Positions 1-11,049 of a stretch of 39,184 nt of DNA are shown piece after piece. Both the position numbers and the translations under genes were made by a program. Origin of the DNA: an uncultured Pelagibacteraceae bacterium (GTDB lineage: Bacteria > Pseudomonadota > Alphaproteobacteria > Pelagibacterales > Pelagibacteraceae); the NCBI GenBank assembly GCA_902569245.1, contig CACFTO010000007.1:1-39184 (forward strand). Reading direction: 5' to 3'. The notes beneath the pieces were generated by a model that was not told the origin of the DNA, did not search any database, and worked only from the letters and a program-made list of their open reading frames with translations. Numbering within the stretch: position 1 is the first letter of the stretch; every line of letters begins with the position of its first letter.

Positions 1-277
1 GGACTTACAAGGAGGTACGTTTACAATTAGCAATGGAGGTGTATATGGTTCCATGCTTTCAACACCGATATTAAACCCTCCTCAATCAGGCGTATTAGGT
101 ATGCATAATATTATTGAAAGACCAGTAAATGATAATGGTGAGATAAAAATAAAACCAATAATGTACTTAGCCTTGTCTTATGATCATAGAATTATTGATG
201 GAAAGGAATCCGTGTCGTTCTTAAAAACTGTTAAAGAAAATTTAGAAGACCCTAGAAGATTGTTTTTAAATATCTAA
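1..277 (+). CDS. sucB: Dihydrolipoamide succinyltransferase (E2 of 2-oxoglutarate dehydrogenase), C-terminal part
   Basis: The reading frame is open from the left edge (first full codon at base 2), so this is the last 91 residues or so of a protein that starts outside the window. It carries the closing part of the 2-oxoacid dehydrogenase acyltransferase domain: the [10 protein letters not shown] segment, the TPILNPPQ segment and the catalytic motif DHRIIDG, whose His and Asp serve acyl transfer between dihydrolipoyl groups and CoA. An ATG at 53 lies inside the domain and is not the start. The stop codon overlaps the lpd start by one base (TAATG), so the two are translated together. SucB rather than AceF is inferred from the direct link to lpd, as in alphaproteobacterial sucAB-lpd operons; the C-terminus alone does not fully exclude another E2. 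Confidence 0.9.
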   Translation, partial: DLQGGTFTISNGGVYGSMLSTPILNPPQSGVLGMHNIIERPVNDNGEIKIKPIMYLALSYDHRIIDGKESVSFLKTVKENLEDPRRLFLNI

Positions 278-1671
278 TGGCTGAAAAATTTGATGTTACT
301 GTAATTGGGGGAGGACCTGCAGGATATGTTTGTGCGATTAGATTATCACAATTAGGATTAAAAACTGCATGTATAGAGTCCAGAGGATCTTTAGGAGGCA
401 CTTGTCTTAATATAGGATGTATCCCATCTAAAAGCCTATTAAATATGTCAGAAAGTTTTCATAGAGCTAAAAACTTCTCTGATATTGGCATCGAGACGGG
501 GGAAATTAAGCTTAATCTGGAAAAAATGATGAGTAATAAAGACAGCTCTGTTGCAACACTTACAAAAGGAGTGGAGTTCTTATTTAAAAAAAATAAAGTC
601 ACTTACATTAAAGGAGTTGGGTCTTTTAGTGAAAAAAACGAAATTTTAATCAAAAATGATAAATCAGAGATCAAAATTAAAACTGATAAAACCATAATAA
701 GTACTGGATCAGAACCTCTATCCCTTCCAGGAATAGATTTTGACGAAAAAAAAATTCTTTCATCAACAGGAGCTCTTAATATTTCAAAACTTCCAAAAAA
801 AATGGTTGTTGTTGGAGGCGGGTATATTGGCTTGGAGATGGGTTCTGTATGGTCAAGACTAGGAACTGAGGTTCATGTTATAGAATATTTAGACCACATA
901 ACACCAGGACTTGATAAAGAAATTTCAAAGGAATTTATGAAAATATTAAAAAAACAGAATATTAAATTTGAATTAAATACTAAAGTTGAAAAAATTTCTA
1001 AAAAAGACCAAGGAGTAACAATAGAAACCTCTAATAAAGACGCAAAAAATAAAATTGAAGCTGACGTAGTTTTAATTTCTGTTGGAAGAAAACCTTACAC
1101 TGATAAATTAAATTTAGAAAAAATTGGAGTAAATCTCGATAAAAAAGGAAAAATTATAGTTAATAAAAATTTTGAGACTAATGTTAAAAATGTTTATGCA
1201 ATAGGAGATGTTATAGATGGTCCAATGTTAGCTCATAAAGCTGAGGAGGAAGGTATAGCAGTAGCAGAGTTAATTGCTGGACAGTCTGGTCATGTAAATT
1301 ATGATATCATACCTGGAGTAATTTATACTTCACCTGAGGTAGCCTATGTTGGTAAAAATGAGGAACAATTAAAAGAAAGAAAAGTAAACTACAAAGTAGG
1401 TAAATTTCCGTTTATTGCAAACTCAAGAGCTAAAGCAATAAATGAGCCCGAGGGATTCGTCAAAATATTAGCTGAAAGTACAACCGATAGAGTATTGGGA
1501 GTGCATATAATCGGACCTCATGCTGGAGAAATGATTGCAGAAATGTCCATAGCAATGGAATTTGGCGCTAGTTCTGAAGATATTGCGAGAACATGTCATG
1601 CTCATCCTACTTTTTCAGAAGCGATAAAAGAAGCTGCTTTATCTGTAGATAAAAGACAAATTCACTCTTAG
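277..1671 (+). CDS. lpdA: Dihydrolipoamide dehydrogenase (E3)
   Basis: Flavoprotein that reoxidises the dihydrolipoyl group of 2-oxoacid dehydrogenase complexes with NAD+. At 464 residues it has normal family length. Visible parts are the N-terminal FAD-binding GGGPAGY (from about residue 11), the redox-active disulfide in CLNIGCIPSK (Cys43 and Cys48), a second dinucleotide fold around VVGGGYIGLEMG for NAD, the FAD-contacting AIGDV segment, and the C-terminal catalytic HAHPTFSE with His443 and Glu448. The start codon overlaps the sucB stop by one base. It probably serves the 2-oxoglutarate complex and possibly other lipoyl systems. Nothing unusual is seen in the sequence. Confidence 0.97.
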   Translation: MAEKFDVTVIGGGPAGYVCAIRLSQLGLKTACIESRGSLGGTCLNIGCIPSKSLLNMSESFHRAKNFSDIGIETGEIKLNLEKMMSNKDSSVATLTKGVEFLFKKNKVTYIKGVGSFSEKNEILIKNDKSEIKIKTDKTIISTGSEPLSLPGIDFDEKKILSSTGALNISKLPKKMVVVGGGYIGLEMGSVWSRLGTEVHVIEYLDHITPGLDKEISKEFMKILKKQNIKFELNTKVEKISKKDQGVTIETSNKDAKNKIEADVVLISVGRKPYTDKLNLEKIGVNLDKKGKIIVNKNFETNVKNVYAIGDVIDGPMLAHKAEEEGIAVAELIAGQSGHVNYDIIPGVIYTSPEVAYVGKNEEQLKERKVNYKVGKFPFIANSRAKAINEPEGFVKILAESTTDRVLGVHIIGPHAGEMIAEMSIAMEFGASSEDIARTCHAHPTFSEAIKEAALSVDKRQIHS

Positions 1672-1690
1672 TATATTTCATAATTTATTT

Positions 1691-3646
1691 ATGAAATATC
1701 CTGTCCTAATTCCTAATATATTTAACTTCCCTTTTACATATGAAAGTGACTTAGATCTTAAATTAGGAGATTATGTTTATGTTCCCTTTGGAAAATCAAA
1801 AATAACAGGAGTTGTGTGGAATGAATTTGAAAAAAAAAATAACAAAAATTTTCAGATAAAAAAAATTCTTAAAAAAATAGAAATTGAACCACTTAAAAAA
1901 GAAACTATAACCTTTTTGAATTGGTTTTCTGAATATAACTTAGTGCCAAAAGGAATGTGTTTAAGACTACATTTACTTAGTGGAGAAGCAATCACTAATT
2001 ATGAAGATGAAGATTATCTATCCTATAATAAACAAAAGTTTGTAAATAAGTTTACCCTGTCTTCAGATCAAAGAGAAATATTTGAGGAAATGTCAAAAAA
2101 AAATAATAAATTTAGGGTCCATCTTTTACAAGGGACTACAGGTTCAGGAAAAACAATTGTTTATTTTAAACATATAAAACAATTGTTAGAAAAAGGCTAT
2201 CAAGCAATGATTCTACTACCTGAAATTGGTTTAACCGCAGAATTTGAAAATAAATTTGAGGAATTTTTTGGTTTCAGTGCTGCAGTGTGGCACTCTGGAA
2301 TAACACCTAAAAAAAAGAAAATAATCTGGAGTGGAGTATCATCAGGAAAAATTAATGTAATTATTGGAGCTCGTTCCTCATTATTTTTACCATTTAAAAA
2401 TCTTGGAATTATAGTTGTAGACGAAGAGCACGATCAATCATTTAAACAAGACGAAGGAGTAATTTACAATGCAAGAGACATGGCAATTGCTAGAGCTAAT
2501 TTTGAAAATATCCCTATCAATCTTGTTACTGCTGTACCCTCAATAGAAACATATTCAAATATTAAGAAAAAGAAATACTCTGTTTCACGTTTAACTAAAA
2601 GATATAAAGATGCAAATTTACCCACATATAAAATAATAGACTTAAACAAAAATAAGTTAGATAAACAATCATGGATTGCTAATAAAACTTTAGAAAAGGT
2701 AAATAATCACTTAAAAAAAAATGACCAAGTATTATTTTTTATTAATAGAAGAGGTTTTGCTCCATATGCTCTTTGTAAGAAATGTTTAAATGTTTATTCC
2801 TGTCCAAATTGTTCAATAAATTTAGTATATCACAAATATAAAAATAAATTACTTTGTCATTATTGTGGTTTTCAATCTCAGTTAAGCAGGAATTGTAAGA
2901 AAGGTGAAGTATGTGATTTTGTTTTTAGTGGTCCTGGGGTAGAGAGAATTTCTGAAGAGGTTAAACTCAAATTCCCAAAGAATAAAATATCAATTTTTTC
3001 AAGTGATACTATGAATAAAAAATCTTCTAAAAAAAAATTAGAAGATATAGTTAAAGGAAAAATTGATATACTTATTGGAACACAACTAATTTCTAAAGGT
3101 TTTCATTTTCCAAAATTAAACTGCATTGTTATTTTAGATATTGATCTTAATTCAAATGGACATGATTTAAGAACTGCGGAAAAAAACTTACAACTCTATC
3201 ACCAATTATCTGGACGGGCTGGTAGAACCGGTAAACCAGCTACAGTATATTTTCAAACTTACAACTCAAACCAAAGTATTATAAATCAAATAACAAATCC
3301 TGATCCTTTTATTTTTTTAGAAAATGAATTGAAATTAAGAGAGAAAAATAATCTACCACCTTATGAAAGATTTGTTTCATTAATACTCACCTCTTCAAAT
3401 GAAAGAAGTTTAGAAAAAGAGTCAATGCACATAAAAAAAATGTTATCAGAATCCTTAAACGACAAAATTTTGGGACCTGTTAATGCACCTATATATCGAG
3501 TTAGACGAAAGTATAGGCAGAGACTTTTGATAAGATCTAAAAAGGGTTCTAATATTCAAAAAAGATTGAGTGAAATCTTAATTACATACAAATTACCTAA
3601 AGAAATAAAACTAACAGTTGATGTTGACCCAATAACCTTTAATTAA
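1691..3646 (+). CDS. priA: Primosomal protein N' (PriA), replication-restart DNA helicase
   Basis: Superfamily 2 3'-5' helicase that recognises stalled forks and reloads the replicative helicase. At 651 residues it is shorter than the E. coli protein (732), mainly through a reduced N-terminal DNA-binding part. Visible motifs are Walker A GTTGSGKT (148-155), the DEEH box (244-247), GARSSLFLP, and the late helicase motifs GTQLISKGFHFP and QLSGRAGR. The zinc-binding insertion has Cys pairs at 362/365, 371/374 and 389/392. The last pair is altered: Cys402 is followed by KKG, and the next Cys is 408, giving C-x5-C instead of the usual C-x2-C. The gene sits 19 bases after lpd and is followed by the 98-base gap before atpH. 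Identity is secure. Confidence 0.96.
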   Translation: MKYPVLIPNIFNFPFTYESDLDLKLGDYVYVPFGKSKITGVVWNEFEKKNNKNFQIKKILKKIEIEPLKKETITFLNWFSEYNLVPKGMCLRLHLLSGEAITNYEDEDYLSYNKQKFVNKFTLSSDQREIFEEMSKKNNKFRVHLLQGTTGSGKTIVYFKHIKQLLEKGYQAMILLPEIGLTAEFENKFEEFFGFSAAVWHSGITPKKKKIIWSGVSSGKINVIIGARSSLFLPFKNLGIIVVDEEHDQSFKQDEGVIYNARDMAIARANFENIPINLVTAVPSIETYSNIKKKKYSVSRLTKRYKDANLPTYKIIDLNKNKLDKQSWIANKTLEKVNNHLKKNDQVLFFINRRGFAPYALCKKCLNVYSCPNCSINLVYHKYKNKLLCHYCGFQSQLSRNCKKGEVCDFVFSGPGVERISEEVKLKFPKNKISIFSSDTMNKKSSKKKLEDIVKGKIDILIGTQLISKGFHFPKLNCIVILDIDLNSNGHDLRTAEKNLQLYHQLSGRAGRTGKPATVYFQTYNSNQSIINQITNPDPFIFLENELKLREKNNLPPYERFVSLILTSSNERSLEKESMHIKKMLSESLNDKILGPVNAPIYRVRRKYRQRLLIRSKKGSNIQKRLSEILITYKLPKEIKLTVDVDPITFN

Positions 3647-3733
3647 TTGACAAATTTTGCACTATTTAGTCAATCTGTTACTTGAAGACACCAAACTCAT
3701 ATGCTACTTAATCCAAAAAAATCTTCTAAAATA

Positions 3734-3747
3734 AAGGGTTAAAATTG
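3734..3747 (+). promoter_or_regulatory. Ribosome binding site deciding a TTG start for atpH
   Basis: AAGGG at 3734-3738 lies six bases before TTG at 3745. No ATG or GTG is available near the expected N-terminus, and the following residues match the start of ATP synthase delta subunits, so TTG is the likely start codon. It may lower initiation on the first gene of the operon relative to atpA and atpD. Confidence 0.6.
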
Positions 3748-4302
3748 AGCAAAAATAACAGTTTTTCAGCAACCACAGCAAGCAGGTATTCTTTAGCACT
3801 ATATGAACTGGCTAATGAAAATAATTTAATAGATGAGGTTGAAAAACAATCAATATCTTTTTTAAGATTAATAGATGAAAGCAAAGATTTTAGTTCATTA
3901 ATAAAAGATCCAACTAACTCTGTAAATGAACTTCAGGATGTAATTAACAAAATTGCCGAAAATTATAAATTAAACTCTTTAATGTCAAAATTTTTAGGTT
4001 TTCTAATATCTAAAAGAAGATTTTTTTATGTAAGAACAATTCTTCAAGATTTTATAGATACTTGTTCGAAAAAAAGAGGAGAAGTAAAAGCTGAACTAAT
4101 TTCCTCTAAAGAATTATCAGGAGAACAAGTAAATAAAATAAAAGACGAACTATCTCAAAATTTTAATGCAAAAATAAAATTAGACTATAAATATGACAAA
4201 AGTTTAATTGGAGGTTTAGTAATACAAGTTGGCAGTATTATGGTAGACACCTCTATTAAAAATAAATTACAACAAATCGAAAATACAATGATAGAGGCTT
4301 AA
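3745..4302 (+). CDS. atpH: ATP synthase F1 subunit delta
   Basis: Delta subunit of the F1 head (185 residues, normal length), which joins the alpha3beta3 crown to the peripheral stalk. The sequence has the N-terminal helical bundle typical of OSCP/delta proteins (A-S-R-Y-S-L-A-L-Y-E-L-A near residue 12) and the conserved C-terminal pattern DKSLIGGLVIQVG followed by D-x-S-I-x-x-x-L. Translation very likely begins at TTG with an AAGGG Shine-Dalgarno sequence. It is first in the operon delta-alpha-gamma-beta-epsilon, the usual alphaproteobacterial F1 cluster. The F0 genes are not in the window and normally lie elsewhere in this group. Its stop codon directly abuts the atpA start. Confidence 0.95.
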   Translation: MSKNNSFSATTASRYSLALYELANENNLIDEVEKQSISFLRLIDESKDFSSLIKDPTNSVNELQDVINKIAENYKLNSLMSKFLGFLISKRRFFYVRTILQDFIDTCSKKRGEVKAELISSKELSGEQVNKIKDELSQNFNAKIKLDYKYDKSLIGGLVIQVGSIMVDTSIKNKLQQIENTMIEA

Positions 4303-5838
4303 ATGGAAATAAATCCTTCAGAAGTAACACAAATATTAAAAGAACAAATTAAAAAGTTTGGAGATAAAGCTGAGGTTACAGAGGTTGGTCAAGTTTTATC
4401 AGTAGGTGATGGTATAGCAAGAATATATGGATTAGATAATGTTCAAGCTGGAGAAATGGTAGAATTTTCTGACGGCTCGAAAGGAATGGCATTAAACCTA
4501 GAGAGTGAAAATGTAGGTGTAGTAATTTTTGGTGATGATAGAGCAGTCAAAGAAGGTGATACTGTAAAAAGAACTGGTGCAATTGTTGATACACCAGTTG
4601 GGAAAGAATTGCTTGGTAGAGTAGTTGATGGTTTAGGAAACCCAATTGATGGAAAAGGTGCGTTAGATAAAAGTTTAAAAAGAAGTAGGGTTGAGGTTAA
4701 AGCTCCTGGTATAATTCCACGTAAATCTGTAAGTGAACCAATGCAGACTGGTCTTAAATCAATTGATAGTCTAGTTCCAATTGGAAGAGGACAAAGAGAA
4801 TTAATTATTGGTGACAGACAAACAGGCAAAACAGCAGTTGCAATTGATGCTATAATAAACCAGAAAAAAATTAACGATTCAGGTGATGAGAAGAAAAAAT
4901 TATATTGTATTTATGTGGCCGTAGGCCAAAAGAGATCTACAGTTAGACAGATTGAAAAAACACTAGAAGAAGCTGGTGCGATGGAATACACAACAATAGT
5001 TGCAGCAACTGCATCAGATGCAGCCCCTTTACAATTTTTAGCCCCTTATACTGGATGTACTATGGGTGAGTATTTTAGAGATAATGGGATGCATGCCTTG
5101 ATTATATATGATGATTTATCAAAACAAGCTGTTGCATATAGACAAATGTCACTTCTATTAAGAAGACCTCCTGGAAGAGAAGCATATCCTGGAGATGTGT
5201 TTTACTTACATAGTAGATTACTTGAAAGAGCTGCAAAATTAAGTGATGAGCATGGTGGAGGATCATTAACCGCTCTTCCAATAATCGAAACCCAAGGTGG
5301 TGATGTCTCTGCATTTATACCAACAAATGTTATTTCAATTACTGATGGTCAAATATTTCTTGAAACTGAACTTTTTAACCAAGGTATAAGACCTGCCATA
5401 AATGTCGGATTATCCGTATCAAGAGTTGGATCATCTGCTCAAACTAAAGCGATGAAGAAAGTTTCAGGGTCCATGAAATTGGAGCTCGCACAATATCGTG
5501 AAATGGCTGCGTTTGCACAATTTGGTTCAGACCTTGATGCGTCTACTCAGAAATTACTTAACAGAGGATCAAAGTTAACTGAACTCTTAAAGCAAAATCA
5601 ATATTCTCCCATGACAGTTGCGGAACAAGTCATTTCTGTATTTTGTGGAGTTAGAGGACATCTTGATGATATTGAACAAAAGGATATTTCAAGTTTTGAG
5701 AGTAAAATTATTGAAAAATGTAAATCTGAAAAGCCAGACATTATTGAGTCAATAACAGCTTCAGGAAAACTTGAAGATGATAAAGAAAAAGAATTGAATG
5801 AAATTATTTTACAACTTAAGAAAGATTTTAACTCATAA
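4303..5838 (+). CDS. atpA: ATP synthase F1 subunit alpha
   Basis: Non-catalytic nucleotide-binding subunit of the F1 hexamer (511 residues). It shows an N-terminal beta-barrel, P-loop GDRQTGKT at 170-177, the [10 protein letters not shown] segment, and the ATP synthase alpha/beta signature around [17 protein letters not shown], which contains the conserved Arg that reaches into the neighbouring beta active site. The C-terminal helical domain is complete. It starts on the base after the atpH stop, and atpG follows after six bases. Sequence is strongly conserved and shows no irregularity. Confidence 0.98.
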   Translation: MEINPSEVTQILKEQIKKFGDKAEVTEVGQVLSVGDGIARIYGLDNVQAGEMVEFSDGSKGMALNLESENVGVVIFGDDRAVKEGDTVKRTGAIVDTPVGKELLGRVVDGLGNPIDGKGALDKSLKRSRVEVKAPGIIPRKSVSEPMQTGLKSIDSLVPIGRGQRELIIGDRQTGKTAVAIDAIINQKKINDSGDEKKKLYCIYVAVGQKRSTVRQIEKTLEEAGAMEYTTIVAATASDAAPLQFLAPYTGCTMGEYFRDNGMHALIIYDDLSKQAVAYRQMSLLLRRPPGREAYPGDVFYLHSRLLERAAKLSDEHGGGSLTALPIIETQGGDVSAFIPTNVISITDGQIFLETELFNQGIRPAINVGLSVSRVGSSAQTKAMKKVSGSMKLELAQYREMAAFAQFGSDLDASTQKLLNRGSKLTELLKQNQYSPMTVAEQVISVFCGVRGHLDDIEQKDISSFESKIIEKCKSEKPDIIESITASGKLEDDKEKELNEIILQLKKDFNS

Positions 5839-5844
5839 AAAATA

Positions 5845-8140
<2,296 letters not shown>

Positions 8141-8141
<1 letters not shown>

Positions 8142-8533
8142 TGAGCGAAGAATATTCTGTAGAAATAGTAAACCCTGAAAAATCATTTTTATCAAAAAAT
8201 GATGTCACCGAGGTAGTTGTCCCTGGATTTGAAGGTGAGATAGGGATTTTAAAAGACCATATTTCTATTATTTCTTTTTTAAAACCAGGAATAATTAAAA
8301 TATTTTCAAAGTCTGGCGAGGAAAGTTTTTATGTAAATGATGGAATAATTGAATTTAAAGATAATAATCTTTCTATACTTACAAGTCTTATTTTAAATTT
8401 AAAAGACATTGATAAAGAAAAAATTTCAGAAATTCAGAAATCTGCTGAGGAAGAACTTAATAAGTCTGATATAAATGATCAGGAAAAATATTTGCTTGAT
8501 CAAAAACTTGAAGTATTAAAATCAATTAATTAA
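8141..8533 (+). CDS. atpC: ATP synthase F1 subunit epsilon
   Basis: Rotor-stalk subunit of F1 (130 residues). The N-terminal beta-sandwich is recognisable by the V-x-P-G-x-E-G-E-I-G-I-L-x-x-H pattern (residues about 28-41), followed by a short C-terminal helical hairpin. Start is coupled to atpD by a one-base overlap. The 3' end overlaps the 3' end of the convergent rppH gene by 12 bases, so no terminator fits between the two operons. Confidence 0.94.
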
Positions 8534-9001
8534 AATTTTTTTTACTTCTTCTTGAATTTTTTCGTATATATGTAGTTTAAATTCTACCACAAGTTCAGTA
8601 ATTTTATCTGGATCTACCCATCTCCATTCAAGAAATTCTGGATGTTTTGTATTAATATTAATTTCTTTTTCTTCACCATTAAATCTCATTATATACCATT
8701 GTTGTTTTTGACCTTTAAATTTACCTTTCCAAATAATTCCTAATAATTCATTTGGTAAGTGGTAGGTAAGTAAGCCATCAATTTTTTTAATTAAGCTTAC
8801 TGATTTAATACTAGTTTCTTCTTTTAATTCTCTAATTGCAGCCTCATAAAAGTCTTCACCCTTATCAACCCCACCTTGTGGCATTTGCCAAAAGTTTTTT
8901 TTATTATCTATTCTTTTTGCAACAAAAATTTTATTTTCTTTATTTAAAACAACTATCCCAACACCACTTCTAAGTGGTAAATTTTTATATTTCTCTTTCA
9001 T
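8522..9001 (-). CDS. rppH: RNA pyrophosphohydrolase (Nudix hydrolase RppH/NudH)
   Basis: Nudix enzyme of 159 residues that removes pyrophosphate from the 5' end of mRNA (older name: dinucleoside polyphosphate hydrolase). The Nudix box runs from Gly43 to Ile65, with Glu49 and the metal-binding core R57-E-L-K-E-E62; the usual Gly near its end is Ser64. The N-terminal L-P-L-R-S-G-V-G-I-V and the FWQMPQGG segment are typical of RppH. It is the last gene of the minus-strand run from rplU and starts one base beyond the ctpA stop. ctpA-rppH adjacency is common in alphaproteobacteria. Confidence 0.93.
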   Translation of the reverse strand: MKEKYKNLPLRSGVGIVVLNKENKIFVAKRIDNKKNFWQMPQGGVDKGEDFYEAAIRELKEETSIKSVSLIKKIDGLLTYHLPNELLGIIWKGKFKGQKQQWYIMRFNGEEKEININTKHPEFLEWRWVDPDKITELVVEFKLHIYEKIQEEVKKILIN

Positions 9002-9002
9002 T

Positions 9003-10148
9003 TTAACCGTTTAAAAGCTCTAGAGCGAATTGAAGTTGATTGTCTGTATCAGTATTAAACCTAAAGTCATCAGATCCTTCAGCTACCTCAATATCAGGCG
9101 AGACACCTATTTCTGATATAGATTTTCCTGATGGAAGATAATATTTAGATACAGTCAATCTTATTGCACCTTTATTTTTGAGAGGAATGATTGATTGTAC
9201 AGAGCCTTTACCATAGCTATTTTCTCCAATTATTATTGCTCTTTTGTGATCCTTTAGCGCCCCTGCTACAATTTCAGATGCAGATGCTGAACCATAATTT
9301 ATTAGTACAACAATTGTATCTCCATCTAATATATCACCTTTTCTTGCAAAGAATTTTCTACTTTCATATTTTCTTTTACTTTTTGTTGAAACAATTTCTC
9401 CACTATCTATAAAAAAATCTGTAATTTTAATTGCCTGAGAAAGTAGTCCACCAGGATTATTTCTTAAATCTAAAATATAATTTTTAACATTTTCATTTTT
9501 TTTAAACTCTTTAATTTTGTCTCTAATTTGACCACTACTGTTTTCATTAAAAGAAGTAAGTCTTAAGTAACCAGTTTGATTATCTAATATCTCAGATTTT
9601 ACTGATGAAACTTTAATTTTTTCTCTAGTAATATTAAAAACTAATGCCTTTCGTTCACCTCTTCTTCTAACTGTTATTTCAATATCTGATCCAACAGGAC
9701 CCCTCATTATGTCAACTGCTTCGCTTAAAGATTTACCTTGAACCTGAATATCATTAATTCTTACTATATAATCACCAGCTTTAACTCCTGCTTCAGCCGC
9801 AGGTGAATCGTCCATAGGTGTTATTACCTTTATTACTCCAGCTTCCATGCTCACTTCAATTCCTAGTCCTCCAAATTCTCCACTCGTTTCTGTTTGCATA
9901 CTTTGATAAGACTCTGGTGACATATAAGCAGAATAAGGATCTAAGGATTGAAGAACACCATTGATTGCAGCATCCATTGCATCACTTTGGTTTACCTCAT
10001 CAACAAATTCTTTATTAATTTTATCTAAGACTTCTGAAAAAACATCTATTTTTTTATAAATATCACTCTCTTCTGATACGGCAACAATACTAGTTACAAA
10101 AAAATAAATAAATAATGATAAAAAATATGTTTTAAGTTTTTTCATCAT
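9003..10148 (-). CDS. ctpA: Carboxyl-terminal processing protease CtpA (S41 family)
   Basis: Periplasmic serine protease of 381 residues. An N-terminal signal or anchor segment (Lys-rich start, then hydrophobic FLSLFIYFFVTSIVAV) is followed by a short helical region, a PDZ domain (about 85-170, with G-G-L-G-I-E) and the S41 peptidase domain. The catalytic dyad is Ser289 in GSASASE and Lys314 in YGKGSVQ, with the normal spacing of 25 residues. It likely trims C-termini of periplasmic proteins, perhaps including cell-wall hydrolases. The start overlaps the rsfS end by four bases. Many relatives have rlmH and an envC-like gene between rsfS and ctpA; both are missing here. Confidence 0.95.
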   Translation of the reverse strand: MMKKLKTYFLSLFIYFFVTSIVAVSEESDIYKKIDVFSEVLDKINKEFVDEVNQSDAMDAAINGVLQSLDPYSAYMSPESYQSMQTETSGEFGGLGIEVSMEAGVIKVITPMDDSPAAEAGVKAGDYIVRINDIQVQGKSLSEAVDIMRGPVGSDIEITVRRRGERKALVFNITREKIKVSSVKSEILDNQTGYLRLTSFNENSSGQIRDKIKEFKKNENVKNYILDLRNNPGGLLSQAIKITDFFIDSGEIVSTKSKRKYESRKFFARKGDILDGDTIVVLINYGSASASEIVAGALKDHKRAIIIGENSYGKGSVQSIIPLKNKGAIRLTVSKYYLPSGKSISEIGVSPDIEVAEGSDDFRFNTDTDNQLQFALELLNG

Positions 10149-10495
10149 ATTATTACTTTTTCTTTAGGAATCAATTCAGACCATATTTTTTCTAATTCAT
10201 AAAATTTTCTTTTTTCAGGATTGAAAATATGAATAATAAGATCAATTCCATCTACAAGTTTCCAATCACTACTTTCTCTTCCTTCAATTTTACAATTGCT
10301 TACACCATTTTTTTTTAAGTATTCATATACTTGCTCTGATAAAGCTTGGATATGTCTTGAAGACGTCCCGCTAGCGATTATCATTTGATCCGCTATTGAT
10401 GATTTTCCATCTAAATCTATTGAAACAATATCTAGGGCTTTATTTGCATCTAAGAGATTGACCACATCTTTGTGAAGAGTAGAGATTTTGTCCAT
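10145..10495 (-). CDS. rsfS: Ribosomal silencing factor RsfS
   Basis: Protein of 116 residues that binds uL14 and blocks subunit joining when nutrients are short. The family pattern is clear: V-x-x-L-D-A-N-K-A-x-D-I-V-S-I-D-L, then A-D-x-M-I-I-A-S-G-T-S-S-R-H, and E-G-R-E-S-S-D-W-K-L-V-D near residue 75. It lies 17 bases after nadD and overlaps ctpA by four bases (ATGA). Gene order nadD-rsfS after obgE-proBA is a common alphaproteobacterial arrangement. Confidence 0.95.
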   Translation of the reverse strand: MDKISTLHKDVVNLLDANKALDIVSIDLDGKSSIADQMIIASGTSSRHIQALSEQVYEYLKKNGVSNCKIEGRESSDWKLVDGIDLIIHIFNPEKRKFYELEKIWSELIPKEKVII

Positions 10496-10512
10496 TAATT
10501 ATTAAAAGAGTA

Positions 10513-11049
10513 TCAAATTTTTCTTAATTTAGAAGATGAAATATTGACCTTATTAAATTTTATAAATTTTAAGCTTTTCTTACTATATTTTTTAAAGCTT
10601 CTAGAACTTAATGATTTAGCCTTATATCTGTCTCTATCAAATACTAGAATGTTACAAATAGATGAAATTAAATCAGAGTTTTTCCATTTATGAAAATTAA
10701 TCAAACTATCTGCTCCCATTATAAAATAAATATCAGTGTTTTTATTATTTTTTTTTATATGCTTTATGAGGTCAATTGTTCTATTTGATTTAATTTTATC
10801 CTCAAAATATTTAACTTTTATAAATAGATTTTTTTGAGCAATTTTTTTTGCAAAATTTATTCTTTTATCTAAACTTAAACTACTTTTTTCTTTAAATGGA
10901 TTTTTTTTGGTTACCGCCCAAATAATTTTATCAATATCAAACCTTTTTTTTGCTTCTTTAGAGATACTTAAATGTCCTTTGTGTGCTGGATCAAAAGTGC
11001 CTCCAAGAATACCAATTTTTTTTTTATTTCCTTGTTTGTCCGGATCCAT
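10513..11049 (-). CDS. nadD: Nicotinate-nucleotide adenylyltransferase
   Basis: Converts nicotinate mononucleotide to deamido-NAD in NAD synthesis. The nucleotidyltransferase signature GGTFDPAHKGH is near the N-terminus, and ISSSKLR (the ISSTxxR motif) is near the C-terminus. The protein stops two residues after that motif, so the short helix found after it in E. coli NadD is absent; short tails may be normal in alphaproteobacteria. The frame is open back to a TTG at 11073, with ATGs at 11058 and 11049. I chose 11049 because it leaves the smallest overlap with proA (26 bases) and an N-terminus close to family length, but no start has a clear Shine-Dalgarno sequence. Confidence 0.88.
   Translation of the reverse strand: MDPDKQGNKKKIGILGGTFDPAHKGHLSISKEAKKRFDIDKIIWAVTKKNPFKEKSSLSLDKRINFAKKIAQKNLFIKVKYFEDKIKSNRTIDLIKHIKKNNKNTDIYFIMGADSLINFHKWKNSDLISSICNILVFDRDRYKAKSLSSRSFKKYSKKSLKFIKFNKVNISSSKLRKI

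Noticed and set aside
3647..3744. Promoter for the atp operon based on TTGACA at 3647
   Set aside because: The -35 match is perfect, but there is no acceptable -10 at 15-19 bases. TATGCT at 3700 lacks a matching -35. A promoter in this gap is likely but cannot be placed.
4443..4829. 128-residue open frame on the minus strand opposite atpA
   Set aside because: It is a shadow of a highly conserved gene, with low-complexity composition and no recognisable domain. The same applies to the other short frames opposite or inside real genes.
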